64,000 bases of DNA. It comes from VAZQ01 sp963827585. GTDB taxonomy: Bacteria; Pseudomonadota; Alphaproteobacteria; Rhizobiales; Xanthobacteraceae. The notes beneath the pieces were generated by a model. The model worked only from the letters and a program-made list of their open reading frames with translations, was not told the origin of the DNA and searched no databases. Location of the stretch: contig CAWHCK010000058.1 of the NCBI GenBank assembly GCA_963827585.1, positions 48,488 to 112,487 of the forward strand, in the 5' to 3' direction. Made by a program: the position numbers and the translations under genes. Position 1 is the stretch's first letter. Each line of letters starts with the position of its first letter. Positions 44,006 to 55,591 of this stretch are shown here, piece after piece.

Positions 44006-44659
44006 TCACTCGGCCGCTTCAGGCATTGCCCCGGCTTCGGCCGCGAGCAGCCGCAGCCGTTGCATAACCTTGTGCGACGAGTGCACCAGAGACGCCGATG
44101 CGGCCGCAAGGCCCTCGAACGCCGCACGGTTTAGCGGACCGAAAAACAGGTTATTGACCGCCCGGATTTCCGACGTGAGGCGAGCGATGCGATGACGGGC
44201 AGCGCGCGTCAAGCTGAGCAGGACGCCGCGCCGGTCCTTCGGGTTCTGGCGCTTCATCACCAGTCCCTGACGTGCGAGCTTTCCGGTTTCGCTTGCGATG
44301 AAGGCGCTGGACACGTGCAAGACCTCGGCAAGCGCGCCGACGCTCACGCCGGACTCGCCCTGAAGCTGGGCGATCGCCATCACCACGCTGTATTGCGGCG
44401 CCGTGATTCCGATCCGCCGGGCAAGATACTCGCGCGCCGTCTCCATGCGCGCGGCGATCGTGAACAGGTCATAGACGAGCCGGCGAAAGCGCTCATCCGA
44501 GCCGTTGTCGAGCAAGGCCGCGCGGGAAACCGTTGCGGGCAGTGCGAACACGGCCCCGCCGTTCGCCCGCGCAGTCAATGGGGACACGGTGGCCGACGTC
44601 GCAGACGGCCGGACCTGCTTGAGCCGTCGTCGTCCACCGGCCGGTCTAGAGATCGACAT
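44006..44659 (-). CDS. MarR family transcriptional regulator
   Basis: A 217-residue winged-helix regulator. The DNA-binding domain covers about residues 85-150: ITAPQYSVVMAIAQLQGESG, SVGALAEVLHVSSAFIASET, then the wing KRQNPKDRRGVLLSLT (the D-x-R-G/S wing signature). It has an Ala-rich N-terminal extension of about 45 residues. MarR regulators respond to aromatic acids, which fits the surrounding genes. It overlaps the carboxymuconolactone decarboxylase-like gene by 14 bases and is thus probably the last gene of the ubiD operon. Confidence 0.85.
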   Translation of the reverse strand: MSISRPAGGRRRLKQVRPSATSATVSPLTARANGGAVFALPATVSRAALLDNGSDERFRRLVYDLFTIAARMETAREYLARRIGITAPQYSVVMAIAQLQGESGVSVGALAEVLHVSSAFIASETGKLARQGLVMKRQNPKDRRGVLLSLTRAARHRIARLTSEIRAVNNLFFGPLNRAAFEGLAAASASLVHSSHKVMQRLRLLAAEAGAMPEAAE

Positions 44660-45282
44660 AGCCGGTGTCTTGCAGCACCTGGGCTTCGACCGGGATGTGC
44701 AGGCTGTCGTGAACGGTGTTGTAGAATTTCCAGAAGCCCACGACGCAGGCGAGCTCGACGATCTGCGGCGGCGTCAGATGCTGCTTGAGCCGCTGGAGAA
44801 TCTCGTCGGACACGCCATAGGGCGCTTCCGAGGCGGCCCGCACGTAGTCGAAGCAGACCCGCTCGAACTCGTTCTTCGGGTCGGAATCGCCGACGATCAT
44901 CTGTTGCAGTTCACTCTCGCTCATGCCCCAGCCTTCGGCGGCATTGCCGGGTGAGTTCTTGAGCATCGCGCAGCTATGCGCCGTGCAATAGGCACAGCCG
45001 TTGGTGGCGCAAGCGACCGCAGCGAGACGCCGCTTGAGGAACTGGTCGAGGGCCGAAGACGGGTCGCGCATGATCTTGCTGTTGAGCGACCACAGCGTCT
45101 CGGCAATCTCCGGCCGGTGCGCATAGAGTTTGAGCGCATTGGGCAAGAAGCCCATCCGTTTCTTGTACGGCTCGACGACCGGCCGCAGGTTCGGCGCGAA
45201 ATCCTCCTCCCGGACGTAGGGAATGAAGGGCTCCGTCTCGACGCGGACAGCGCGGCGGCGGCGCGAGGGTGGTGTCGGTCAT
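44646..45282 (-). CDS. Carboxymuconolactone decarboxylase/AhpD-like protein, N-terminal frameshift
   Basis: About 210 residues. ATG 45282 with AGAGGAG upstream starts MTDTTLAPPP, but the conserved body (VETEPFIPYVREEDFAPNLR, then MGFLPNALKLYAHRPEIAE) is in another frame. An indel in the repetitive GCCGCCGCCGCG at about 45250 would restore it. The body has the AhpD-type C-x2-C pair in NGCAYCTAHS and the later VGFWKFYNTVHDSLHIPVE. Members act as peroxidases or decarboxylate gamma-carboxymuconolactone. It is just downstream of ubiD. Confidence 0.75.
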
Positions 45283-45307
45283 GGCATGCTCCTCTTGTGG
45301 CAGCGGT

Positions 45308-46720
45308 TCACAGATAGTCTTCCAGGCGCACCTTGCCCCAGTTCTTCGGCCACGCCCGCTCGAAGTCGGCGGGGTCATGCCGCGATTTCCGGGTGGCATC
45401 GATGCCCATCTTGCCGACGGTGCGGAACGGCGGCTGACCTTCGATCGGCCGGCCCGACGGATCGTAGGGCGAGCCGCGCGTATGCGGCACAATGACGACG
45501 TCGCGCGACGGATCAACGCGCGTGGCGATGGCGTGATAGACCTCGCGCGCATCGTCGATGTCGGTGTCGGGGCTAACGGCCACGACGAGCTTGGTGTTGA
45601 GCCACGGGGCGCCCATCGCCGTCATCAGCGCATCGTTGACGAAGCCGTCGCGCGGGTAGTCGAACTGCAGGATGCATGACAACGCGCCGCCCCAGGTCGG
45701 GAAGCGCACATCCTTGACTGCAAGGCCGATTTCGCTGAGCCGGTTGTAGAGAACCGCTTCGTGGCACAGGCGCGGAAGGGTCTGGTGATCGGTGTCCGGG
45801 CAAGTCTGGTGGTTGCGGTAGATCGGCCGGTCGGCCCGCATCGTGACCGCGGTGATCTCCACTTCGGGGACATTCTCGAAATGCGGCAGGTGGTACATCG
45901 ACGGCGACGTGACCTCGCCGACCCGAAATTTCTCCTTCAGGTGAACAGAGCCTTCGGCCACGATCTCGGCCTGCGCTGGCACGGTCAGGTCGACGGTTTC
46001 GCAAGGCACCATTTCCACGTCGCGGTCCATGATGGTGCCGACCATCTCCATCTCGCCCCACATGTCCATGTGCAGGCCGGAGAAATTAGCTGCGATCTCG
46101 TAGGCCGGCGGCACGCCGAAGATGAAGGCGATGGGCATCTTGTCCGCGCCCATGGCTCGGTACTTGTTCATGATGACGTGGGAATGCGGCGTGACGAAGC
46201 TGATGAGACCACGCCGCGGACCGACCGCATAGGTACCGGCGTGGCATGAGTTGTAGAAGCCCGTCTCGGGATCGCGGATGATGTTCATCGCGGTCACGTA
46301 GGGCGCTTCGTCCTTGTCCTTGTGCCTGGGGATCGGAAGCGTCGTCCAGTCGACCGCGTTTCCCGTGCGAACGACCTCCTTGACCGGGCCGCTCGTAACT
46401 TTCGTGAAGCCGCGCGGCGGCTGGCGTAGCCGGAAAGCAAGCGTCTTCAGGTAATCCTCGGTCGTCACCCCGAGCGCGCGCGCCTGCGAGCGGCGGTTCT
46501 TGACCATCATGTCGCACAGGCGGAAGCCCGGCTTCTCGACGATGTTCTCGAACAGGATCGGCTGGTCGCTCTGAGCCGACAGCACGCCAATGTCGTCGAG
46601 CCGTACCGGCTTGGAGATGTGCGTAACGATGTCGGCGTTGGTCTCGAGATAGTCCCGAAGCGTCGCGTCGAGGGGGCGGGTGTTGGCTTGCGGAGCACGA
46701 TCGTTCGACGGTGCCTTCAT
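45308..46720 (-). CDS. UbiD family decarboxylase
   Basis: A 470-residue UbiD-type, prenylated-FMN-dependent decarboxylase. It starts at ATG 46720 with GGGAGAAG upstream (MKAPSNDRAPQ). Landmarks are AVDWTTLPIPRHKDKDEAPY, the GTYAVGPRRGLISFVTPHSH flavin/metal region, MPIAFIFGVPPAYEI, and later MYHLPHFENVPEVEITAVTM and CHEAVLYNRLSE. Family members remove or add carboxylates on aromatic or alpha,beta-unsaturated acids (vanillate, 4-hydroxybenzoate, gallate-type). The cofactor-making UbiX is not in the window. First gene of a minus-strand unit, divergent from the second HpaB gene. Confidence 0.88.
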   Translation of the reverse strand: MKAPSNDRAPQANTRPLDATLRDYLETNADIVTHISKPVRLDDIGVLSAQSDQPILFENIVEKPGFRLCDMMVKNRRSQARALGVTTEDYLKTLAFRLRQPPRGFTKVTSGPVKEVVRTGNAVDWTTLPIPRHKDKDEAPYVTAMNIIRDPETGFYNSCHAGTYAVGPRRGLISFVTPHSHVIMNKYRAMGADKMPIAFIFGVPPAYEIAANFSGLHMDMWGEMEMVGTIMDRDVEMVPCETVDLTVPAQAEIVAEGSVHLKEKFRVGEVTSPSMYHLPHFENVPEVEITAVTMRADRPIYRNHQTCPDTDHQTLPRLCHEAVLYNRLSEIGLAVKDVRFPTWGGALSCILQFDYPRDGFVNDALMTAMGAPWLNTKLVVAVSPDTDIDDAREVYHAIATRVDPSRDVVIVPHTRGSPYDPSGRPIEGQPPFRTVGKMGIDATRKSRHDPADFERAWPKNWGKVRLEDYL

Positions 46721-47044
46721 CTTCTCCCGCTCCTGATTATTTATGTAAGTAACTTTATTATTTTGTATTATTTTGCTTCTCGAAGTCAATGGCGTTCCAA
46801 CCTTCGAGCGGACCAGAGAAAAAACCAGCTCGGATTGAATGGGCGCCGTCGGTTGGATGGACGTCATGGCGCGAAACGCTTTGCATAGGCCGAATTCAAC
46901 ACTAAGTATTGGCTCCAATAGCCGTGACCGGGCGCCAAAATCCGGATTTCGCATCTGGGCATCAAGGCGATTCCAGAAATCGCCCCGCTGCCGCAGATCG
47001 TGGCGTTGCGGGACTGAACGCCTGACGGGTGCATGCTCATGCTC
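46721..47044. promoter_or_regulatory. Divergent control region of the catabolic cluster
   Basis: Between the ubiD start (minus) and the second HpaB gene (plus). It holds an AT-rich tract unlike its surroundings with a perfect tandem repeat TATTATTTTG (46756-46765, 46766-46775). A perfect 14-base palindrome TATTGGCTCCAATA lies at 46907-46920. Both are candidate regulator sites for the MarR (44006) or the GntR (36544). No start-distance data support which. Confidence 0.5.
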
Positions 47045-48535
47045 ATGACCGGAAAGGACTATCTGCAAAGCATCCGCGACGGTCGCGTCATCTATGTCGG
47101 CAATGAGCGCGTCGCCGACCAGACCACGCACCCGGCATTTGCCGGCGGGGCGCGCACCTATGCCGCGCTGTTCGAAATGAAAGCGGATCCCGCGCTGCGC
47201 GACATCATGACGTTCGAGGAGGGCGGAGAGCGCTTCAGCATGTACTACCTGCAGCCGCGCTCGCAGGAGGACTTGCGCCGCCGCAACCGCGCTCACCGCA
47301 GAATCGCGGATTTCTGCTTCGGCCTGATGGGCCGCACCCCCGATGCCTTTGCCGGCAATCTTACCGGCCTCTCGATGAAGCCCGAGGTTTTCGACAGCGA
47401 GCCCGGCGGCAACAGCAGCAATGTGCTGGCCATCTACCAGCACGTTCGCCGAAACGATCTGTTCGCGACCTATGCGATCGTGCCGCCGCAAGGGGCACGC
47501 AACAAGGACTATTACCTGAGCAAAGGACTGCCGCAGCCGGCGCTGCGCGTGACCACCGAAGACGACAAGGGGGTCACGCTCAACGGCATGAAAATGCTGG
47601 CGAGCGGCGCAGCCTACGCGCACGAAGTTCTGGTCGGAAACGTAATGCCGCTTGCGCCGGATCAACTCAAGGAATCCATCACCTGCGTGATCCCGCTGAA
47701 CCTGCCGGGACTGATGCTCTGGTCGCGCGAGCCGTTCAACCGGCCCGGCATGCATGCGTTCGATCGGCCGCTCACCACGCGCTTCGACGAATCGGACTGC
47801 ATGCTGGTGTTCAAGAACGCCAAGGTGCCGTGGGAAAAGGTCATCGTGCACGACAATCCGGGTCTGTCGCGCAACATCTACATCAGAACGGCGGCGCACG
47901 TCCTGGCCAACCACCAGTCCAACGTGCGGTTCGGCTCGAAGCTGCGCTTCATGCTCGGCGTCGCTAGCCTGATCACGCGCTTTACGGGTGCGCGTGACAT
48001 TCCTGCGGTGCGCGACACGCTGGGTCGGCTTGCGGCGATGGAGGCAGGCTACAATGCCATGGTCGATGGACAGATCGAGGCGTATCAGCCGTTCGAAAAC
48101 GATTTCGTCGTGTTCAACCGGCGCTATCTCTATGCCGCCATTCACTGGGCGATGGAGAACCACTCCGAATTAATCGACATCATGCGCGAGCTGATGGGCG
48201 GCGGCCAGTTTCAATTTCCGGCCAGCATCGACGTGCTGGAGGATCTCGAGTTGCGTGAGCTGTTCGAGACGTTCTGGACGGCCGGAGAATTTGCCGCCGC
48301 CGATCGCATGAAGCTGTTCAGGCTTGCCTGGGATCTCGTCGGTTCGGATCACGCCAGCCGCGCCACGTCTTACGAGAAGTTCTTCGTGGGTCCGGCCTTT
48401 GCCGTGCGCAACTACAATTTTGTCAATGCGCCCTGGGACGAGTTGCATGCGGTCGTTGAAGGATTTATGGGCACCTACGGCACGGACGGCTGCGGCAGCG
48501 AGGCGGGGCCCATCCGACAGCACCGATCGGTCTGA
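47045..48535 (+). CDS. 4-hydroxyphenylacetate 3-hydroxylase family monooxygenase, second copy
   Basis: A 496-residue HpaB-type oxygenase component starting at ATG 47045 (MTGKDYLQSIRDGRVIYVGN). Upstream ATGs at 47033 and 47039 are possible. The same domain plan as the 35032 copy: GMKMLASGAAYAHEV, VIPLNLPGLMLWSREP, VPWEKVIVHDN, NHQSNVRFGSKL and WDLVGSDHASRATSYEKFFV. The two are paralogues rather than recent duplicates. No dedicated flavin reductase gene is close by. It is divergent from ubiD and co-directional with the cupin at 48681. Confidence 0.88.
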   Translation: MTGKDYLQSIRDGRVIYVGNERVADQTTHPAFAGGARTYAALFEMKADPALRDIMTFEEGGERFSMYYLQPRSQEDLRRRNRAHRRIADFCFGLMGRTPDAFAGNLTGLSMKPEVFDSEPGGNSSNVLAIYQHVRRNDLFATYAIVPPQGARNKDYYLSKGLPQPALRVTTEDDKGVTLNGMKMLASGAAYAHEVLVGNVMPLAPDQLKESITCVIPLNLPGLMLWSREPFNRPGMHAFDRPLTTRFDESDCMLVFKNAKVPWEKVIVHDNPGLSRNIYIRTAAHVLANHQSNVRFGSKLRFMLGVASLITRFTGARDIPAVRDTLGRLAAMEAGYNAMVDGQIEAYQPFENDFVVFNRRYLYAAIHWAMENHSELIDIMRELMGGGQFQFPASIDVLEDLELRELFETFWTAGEFAAADRMKLFRLAWDLVGSDHASRATSYEKFFVGPAFAVRNYNFVNAPWDELHAVVEGFMGTYGTDGCGSEAGPIRQHRSV

Positions 48536-48591
48536 TGGGTCGCGACGATCAGGATCGACGATGGGTGGCGATGGTTAAGAGGATTTGGGCG

Positions 48592-48689
48592 TGACGGTCA
48601 TCACTTTCCGCAGACCCAGGCCGACGCCCATAACAGACTGTTGCTCGAATTCTTCCGCGACAATGGGCAGGGAGGCTATCGTGAGTGAC
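48592..48689 (+). pseudogene. C-terminal remnant of an alpha/beta hydrolase
   Basis: One frame reads GHHFPQTQADAHNRLLLEFF then RDNGQGGYRE and stop, with the catalytic-His-containing 'GH-x-F-P...FNRLLLEFL' end of many meta-cleavage-type hydrolases. Everything before is absent. Its TGA overlaps the GTG start of the cupin (GTGA), so the original gene was probably coupled to the cupin. Confidence 0.45.
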
Positions 48690-49175
48690 TATGCCAAGGG
48701 GATCGCGATCGCGCTGGGTCCGGAAGATGGCGAGTCGTACTGGCAGCCGCTGCCGTCGAGCGGTTACGTCATCAACAAGATCAACCCCTACAATTCGCCA
48801 TACGACTCGTTCTCAACCGGACTACAGGTGCTCGATCCCGGCGCGCACATCCGACGTCATGCGCACGAGCGCAGTCACGAACTGCTGTTCTGCTACCGCG
48901 GCAGAGGGCAGGCCGACATCGAAGGGCAGCTGCACGACGTCCGCCCCGAGACGATGATCCTGATCGGCCGTGGGCTGCAGCACAAGGTGACGAACACCGG
49001 AACGGAACAGATGCGGCTGCTCTGGCTCATCGCGCCGGCCGGTCTGGAGGATTGGTTCCGCGCCATCGGGCGTCCGCGGCGTGCGGGCGAAACGCCGCCG
49101 GCGCCGTTCGAGCGCCCCGCCAATATCGAACTGATACAGGCACAGATGCGTTTCATTCGGCCCGACAAGGACTGA
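48681..49175 (+). CDS. Cupin domain protein
   Basis: About 164 residues from GTG 48681 with AGGGAGG 5 bases upstream; ATG 48663 is an alternative. Cupin motif 1 is PGAHIRRHAHERSHELLFCY then RGRGQADIEG, with two His and a Glu as metal ligands. Motif 2 is MILIGRGLQHKVTNTGTEQM. After the barrel comes a helical tail (DWFRAIGRPRRAGETPPAPF). Close to gentisate/homogentisate-like or isomerase cupins; substrate unknown. The last gene of the cluster on this side. Confidence 0.8.
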   Translation: MSDYAKGIAIALGPEDGESYWQPLPSSGYVINKINPYNSPYDSFSTGLQVLDPGAHIRRHAHERSHELLFCYRGRGQADIEGQLHDVRPETMILIGRGLQHKVTNTGTEQMRLLWLIAPAGLEDWFRAIGRPRRAGETPPAPFERPANIELIQAQMRFIRPDKD

Positions 49176-49387
49176 GCCCGAGCGACATGGCGGACAAGCG
49201 AACGACGTCAGCGGCGAGGATGGCTCAATCGTCGTTGGTAAGATCCTGCCCCCATACAGCGGCACGCGCTCGATCGGGTCACATTCAGTTGGGGTGCCGG
49301 GCGAGGGCGCTCTTCCCGGAATTCAGCCATCAAGCCGAATTGGGTGATGCGAGCGAGGGGGGTTCATGCCCTTTTGGTGGCGAATCA

Positions 49388-49512
49388 GATGGAGCCGTTG
49401 CCTGATACGATGCAGGTTGAGGCGGACCAAGACATCGGCGTGTCGGCAAAAAACCGTGGGCGAGCTTCGCAAAGTGACGGCGTGGCCTTAGAATTGGTAA
49501 TAACAACCCGCA
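49388..49512 (+). repeat. Second copy of the VEADxDIGVSA segment
   Basis: DNA here matches the reverse complement of 16650-16800 (GATGC-GGT-GAGGCGGACC-AGACATCGG, and GGTGATAACAAC further on). The open frame (49344-49547) carries LPDTMQVEADQDIGVSAKN. The frame is shifted relative to the copy at 16617 around the middle. No family recognised. Confidence 0.5.
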
Positions 49513-49539
49513 GGGACACCGTCCCGAACGCGCAACAAA

Positions 49540-49989
49540 ATGAGTAAGGCCAGTGGAGCTAAACGCCCGCAGTTCAAGGCTGCTTTCATTGCCAATGCAC
49601 GCCGACGAGGGTCGGCACTGAGGTGGAGACGACGAGTGCCAGAGTTCAAGGGACGCCACGGTGAAGTGGACGCCGCCGAGGCGGACACCACCCGCGCAAC
49701 CGCCCGCCTGCCGGGCCTCGACATCGAGATCATGCATCGGCGCGCAGTCGAGGGCGACGCCGAGGAGATCTCCATCAATCTCAGAGCGGCGCCGTCGTTT
49801 GAGGCCTTCGGCCGTGCGCTCGAAGCCGCCAACCCGTTCGCGTTCTGGGCACAGAGTGCACAGCTCGCCTGGTTGTCGTGGCTCGCGGTCGCGCGCGCCC
49901 TGCCGCTGCCGTGGACGCTCGCGCTGCCGCGGCCGAACGGGAACAGCGCGTCGCATTCCGCGCAGGGGCGGCGCGGCTCGCCGGGTTAG
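49540..49989 (+). CDS. Hypothetical protein (GLDIEIxHR family)
   Basis: A 149-residue frame; ATG 49540 or GTG 49636 are possible starts. The conserved part is LPGLDIEIMHRRAVEGDAEE, ISINLRAAPSFEAFGRALEA and ANPFAFWAQSAQLAWLSWLA. Small proteins of this type are frequent in Bradyrhizobium, and the amphipathic helix at the end suggests membrane or protein contact. Function unknown. Confidence 0.6.
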   Translation: MSKASGAKRPQFKAAFIANARRRGSALRWRRRVPEFKGRHGEVDAAEADTTRATARLPGLDIEIMHRRAVEGDAEEISINLRAAPSFEAFGRALEAANPFAFWAQSAQLAWLSWLAVARALPLPWTLALPRPNGNSASHSAQGRRGSPG

Positions 49990-50128
49990 CTGACGCGTAC
50001 GGCGCGCCCCCCTTTCCCTACTTGGAGCGGCGCGGCGAGCATCACTACCAGATTGTGATGGCGCTGGCCGTTCCTCGCAAAACGGTGACCACGTTGCGAC
50101 TTCCTCCCCGCAATAGATGCAAAAATCA

Positions 50129-50621
50129 ATGAGCAAGCTCCCCATGACCGCCGCGGGTCACTCGGCCCTTGAAGATGAGCTGAAGCACCGCATTCGGGTC
50201 GAGCGACCTCGCCTGGTCGAGAGGATTTCAGGAAGCGATCGCCGACGATTCCAACCTGGCTGAGAATGCGGGATATCACGCCGCCAAGGCAGAACAAGAA
50301 ATCAATGAGGCCCGCATTGCCGAGCTGGAAGACAAGCTCGCGCGTGCCGAAGTAATCGACGTGTCGAAGCTTTCCGGCGATACCATCAAATTCGGGGCCA
50401 CGGTGACGCTGATCGACGAGGATACCGGCGAGAGGAAGGTGTGGCAGCTCGTTGGCGAGCCGGAAGCCGACGCGAGCAAGGGAAGGATTTCAGTGACTTC
50501 ACCGATCGCGCGGGCGTTGATAGGCAAGACCAAGGGCACCACCGTAGAGGTCGAGGCTCCAGGTGGTGCCAAGGTCTACAAGATCCGGCAAGTGGAGTAT
50601 CTCGCAGTTCAATCTGAGTGA
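50129..50621 (+). CDS. greA: Transcription elongation factor GreA, one frameshift
   Basis: About 160 residues when repaired. ATG 50129 starts MSKLPMTAAGHSALEDELKH, the coiled-coil entry. After RPRLVERI one extra T (GGATTTCAG for GGATTCAG at about 50226-50230) shifts the frame. The rest continues QEAIADDSNLAENAGYHAAK, then the C-terminal FKBP-like domain from KLSGDTIKFGATVTLIDEDT to IRQVEYLAVQ. GreA rescues stalled RNA polymerase. The N-terminal DDSNLAENAEYH motif is nearly canonical (Gly for Glu). Confidence 0.85.
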
Positions 50622-51265
50622 GAATCAGCGCCAACCCTGGCTCGGACTCTGTGTGCGGAAATTCGTAGAGAACGTCCATTCCGGCTCCCTGTCTCCGCGG
50701 GCAGGTTTTGGTGTCTCGTTTTATGCCTGTCATCTTCTTTAAAATATTTCCCCCCCAACGGGCGGCGGCTGGTCGGTACTCGGGGTAGGTCGGGTCGCGC
50801 TCGGCGGCGTAGTTCCAGAGGACAGAGCCCGCATGGCGCTGTTTGCCGTCGCGGTAACATTTAATAACGCCCACGTGCCCTTTGCTGCGCCAAGGAACGC
50901 GCGCAAAGCCAAGACGAGGCTGGAGCGAGCGATGCTGACGATAGTCGCGGCTCGTGAAGGAGCGGTAGAGACGCTAGCAACGCACAGCGCAGGTCTTAAG
51001 AGTGCGTCCTACCGCGTGGCAGAAGCGCCGCTTAGCCAGGTTGAGTGGGAAGTGCTAACGGGAGCGATCATAATCTCGTGGTAGCGCGCTACTTCGACTA
51101 CCGCTTGATATAGTGGCTTGGCGTGCACTCGAAAGGACGACTGTGCTTTCGACATTAGATCGCCAACGTCATCTTAAGCCATCATGCGGAGGGCACGCCC
51201 CTACCGCGGAGAGAACAGTGGGCCCGGCAAGATCTTTGTGGAGAGCTTGACACCCAGACCCGGAA
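50622..51265. other. Gap with no firm gene
   Basis: Two open frames overlap here. One is on the minus strand (to 50874), whose first 45 residues (NYAAERDPTYPEYRPAAARW) look protein-like but extend antisense into greA. One is on the plus strand (50833-51084), basic and featureless. I support neither. A C7 run is at about 50749-50755. Confidence 0.35.
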
Positions 51266-52667
51266 TTAGAGAACAGCATCGACCATTGGCGGAAGTAACC
51301 CCACCGGCTTAGGACCATAGCTTGGACCCTGATAGGGCACGTTGGCCTTGTGGAATTGGATCAGCGTTCTGCAGGCGGCGCACGACGGGGCCCGTCCTAC
51401 GATGCGCTCGCGTCGCGCGCCGGCGGCCCGATCGGCGTAGATGTAGAGCGGCCGTGCGGTGCCCTCGACGACCTCTTTCGAGATCACGACCTCCTCGACG
51501 CCTTCGAGGCTCGGCAGGTCGAACATGGTATCGAGCAGGATGCCCTCCATGATCGAGCGCAGGCCGCGCGCGCCGGTCTTGCGGTCGATCGCCTTGCGGG
51601 CAATGGCGCCGAGCGCCTCCTCCGCCAGCGTGAGATCGATCAACTCCATCTCGAACAGCCGCTGGTACTGCTTCACCAGCGCGTTCTTGGGCTGGGTGAG
51701 AATGAGCTTGAGCGAGGGCTCGTCGAGATCCTCGAGCGTGGCAACGACCGGCAGTCGACCGACGAATTCGGGGATCAGCCCGTACTTCAACGAGATCCTC
51801 AGGCGCGACCTCTCGGAAAATCTCACCGGCTTTGCGATCTTCCGGCGCCAACACCTTGGCGCTGAACCCGATCGAGGCCGACCGCCCGCGCGCCGAGATG
51901 ATCTTCTCGAGCCCGTTGAAGGCGCCGCCGCACACGAACAGGATGTTGGTGGTGTCGACCTGCAGGAATTCCTGCTGCGGATGCTTGCGTCCGCCCTGCG
52001 GCGGCACCGACGCGATGGTGCCTTCCATGATCTTGAGCAGCGCCTGTTGCACGCCCTCGCCCGAGACGTCGCGGGTGATCGACGGGTTGTCGGACTTGCG
52101 GCTGATCTTGTCGATCTCGTCGATATAGACGATGCCCCGCTGCGCGCGCTCGACATTGTAGTCGGCGGACTGCAGCAGCTTGAGGATGATGTTCTCGACG
52201 TCCTCGCCGACATAGCCGGCTTCGGTGAGCGTCGTCGCATCCGCCATGGTGAAGGGCACGTCGAGGATGCGCGCGAGCGTTTGCGCCAGCAGCGTCTTGC
52301 CGGAGCCGGTCGGACCGATCAGCAGGATGTTCGACTTCGCGAGCTCGACGTCGTTGTGCTTGGTCTGGTGGTTGAGCCGCTTGTAGTGATTGTGGACCGC
52401 GACCGAGAGCACCTTCTTGGCGTGATCCTGTCCTATCACGTAGTCGTCAAGAACTTTGCGTATCTCCTTCGGGGTCGGAATGCCGTCGCGCGACTTCACC
52501 AGCGAGGATTTGTTCTCCTCGCCGATGATGTCCATGCACAGTTCGACGCACTCGTCGCAGATGAACACGGTCGGGCCGGCGATGAGCTTGCGCACCTCGT
52601 GCTGGCTCTTGCCGCAGAACGAGCAGTAGAGCGTATTCTTGGAGTCGCTACTGCCGACCTTGCTCAT
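51266..52667 (-). CDS. clpX: ATP-dependent Clp protease ATP-binding subunit ClpX, frameshifted
   Basis: ClpX unfoldase, AAA+ partner of ClpP. The N-terminal zinc domain has CSFCGKSQ and CDECVELC. Walker A is LLIGPTGSGKTLLAQT, Walker B IVYIDEIDKI, and the GYVGEDVE pore loop is present. At about 51800 the frame changes: REVAPEDL is followed in another frame by KYGLIPEFVGRLPVVATLED and the rest, including KTGARGLRSIMEG. The normal end (RPLYIYADR) runs past its usual stop to 51266, so a second indel lies near 51420. CpdR, the ClpXP adaptor, is at 9227. It lies directly downstream of rpoD, not in the usual clpP-clpX-lon order. Confidence 0.85.
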
Positions 52668-52787
52668 CTCAGAACCCTGACAAGATACAAGTCATCACAG
52701 CCGTAGCCCCGCAGGCCAAACCAGGCTCACACACGGTCGAGAAGGTCAACCACGCGCCGGCGCAAAAGGTGGCGACACCCGGCCTCA

Positions 52788-54912
<2,125 letters not shown>

Positions 54913-55135
54913 GAGGCTCTCCACAGCCGGCGCTGAGCCCGCGCCGGATCGCGCTCCTGCCGCGTAGCCGATAGCCTAAAGGGGCGGCTGCGCCTACCTA
55001 ATACTTCATCTGCAGCAGAATCTTTCTGTTCCGACGCAAGTGCGCCGGAATCACTAAGTTTCACCGGCCGACTTCCGGTAGCACGACCGTCGACGGCGGC
55101 CGGTAGCCAGACGTTGCTCGCAGAAGGGCGGAGCC

Positions 55136-55351
55136 ATGCGCATCTACATCTTTAAGTCCGAGACACGGAAGGATTTGCACGCCCTTTGCCGGTGATCCGA
55201 TGGGAAGCAAACTTCCGCAGAATCATGGTCCGTGGACCGTCACCGGGGTATGGTAGGGTCGGAGAGGTCTCCTCCCCATAACTTCTCACGTGAGAGCAAT
55301 CGATGTTGAAGGTTTCAGCTGTGGCGGCTGGTCAAGACGACGGAAACCTAG
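55136..55351 (+). pseudogene. Small conserved hypothetical protein, frameshifted
   Basis: ATG 55136 with GGGCGGAG upstream gives MRIYIFKSETRKDLHA, then in other frames FAGDPMGSKLPQNHGPWTVT, SPPHNFSRE and EGFQLWRLVKTTET to a stop at 55351. Together this is a short (about 70 residues) protein family common in Bradyrhizobium. Three indels break it here. It lies between the rpoD promoter side and cspA. Confidence 0.65.
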
Positions 55352-55591
55352 TCCTGATCCGGGCCGGCTGCAGTGCTGGCAGGCCCGTGACCTGTTCATG
55401 CACAACGCACGCGTTACGCCCTTCGTCCGGTTGAAGCCATCAAGAGAACCGGGTACAGTCTCGGTGTTCGAACCTGGCATTGCTTGTTGCACACCCTGTG
55501 TGTGCTTCCCCAAGACAACGCTGACTTCGGATGAGCGATCGCGCGATAGTCGTGCGGCCCCGATCACATTCGTGCATACAAGGAGGCCATG

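Noticed and set aside
45308..48163. A single 951-residue minus-strand protein
   Set aside because: Only residues from the ATG at 46720 match a family (UbiD). The upstream two-thirds is the antisense of the second HpaB gene.
35032..49175. Known 4-hydroxyphenylacetate (hpa) meta-cleavage operon
   Set aside because: None of hpaC, hpaD, hpaE, hpaF, hpaG, hpaH or hpaI is present, so the two HpaB-type enzymes do not define that pathway here.
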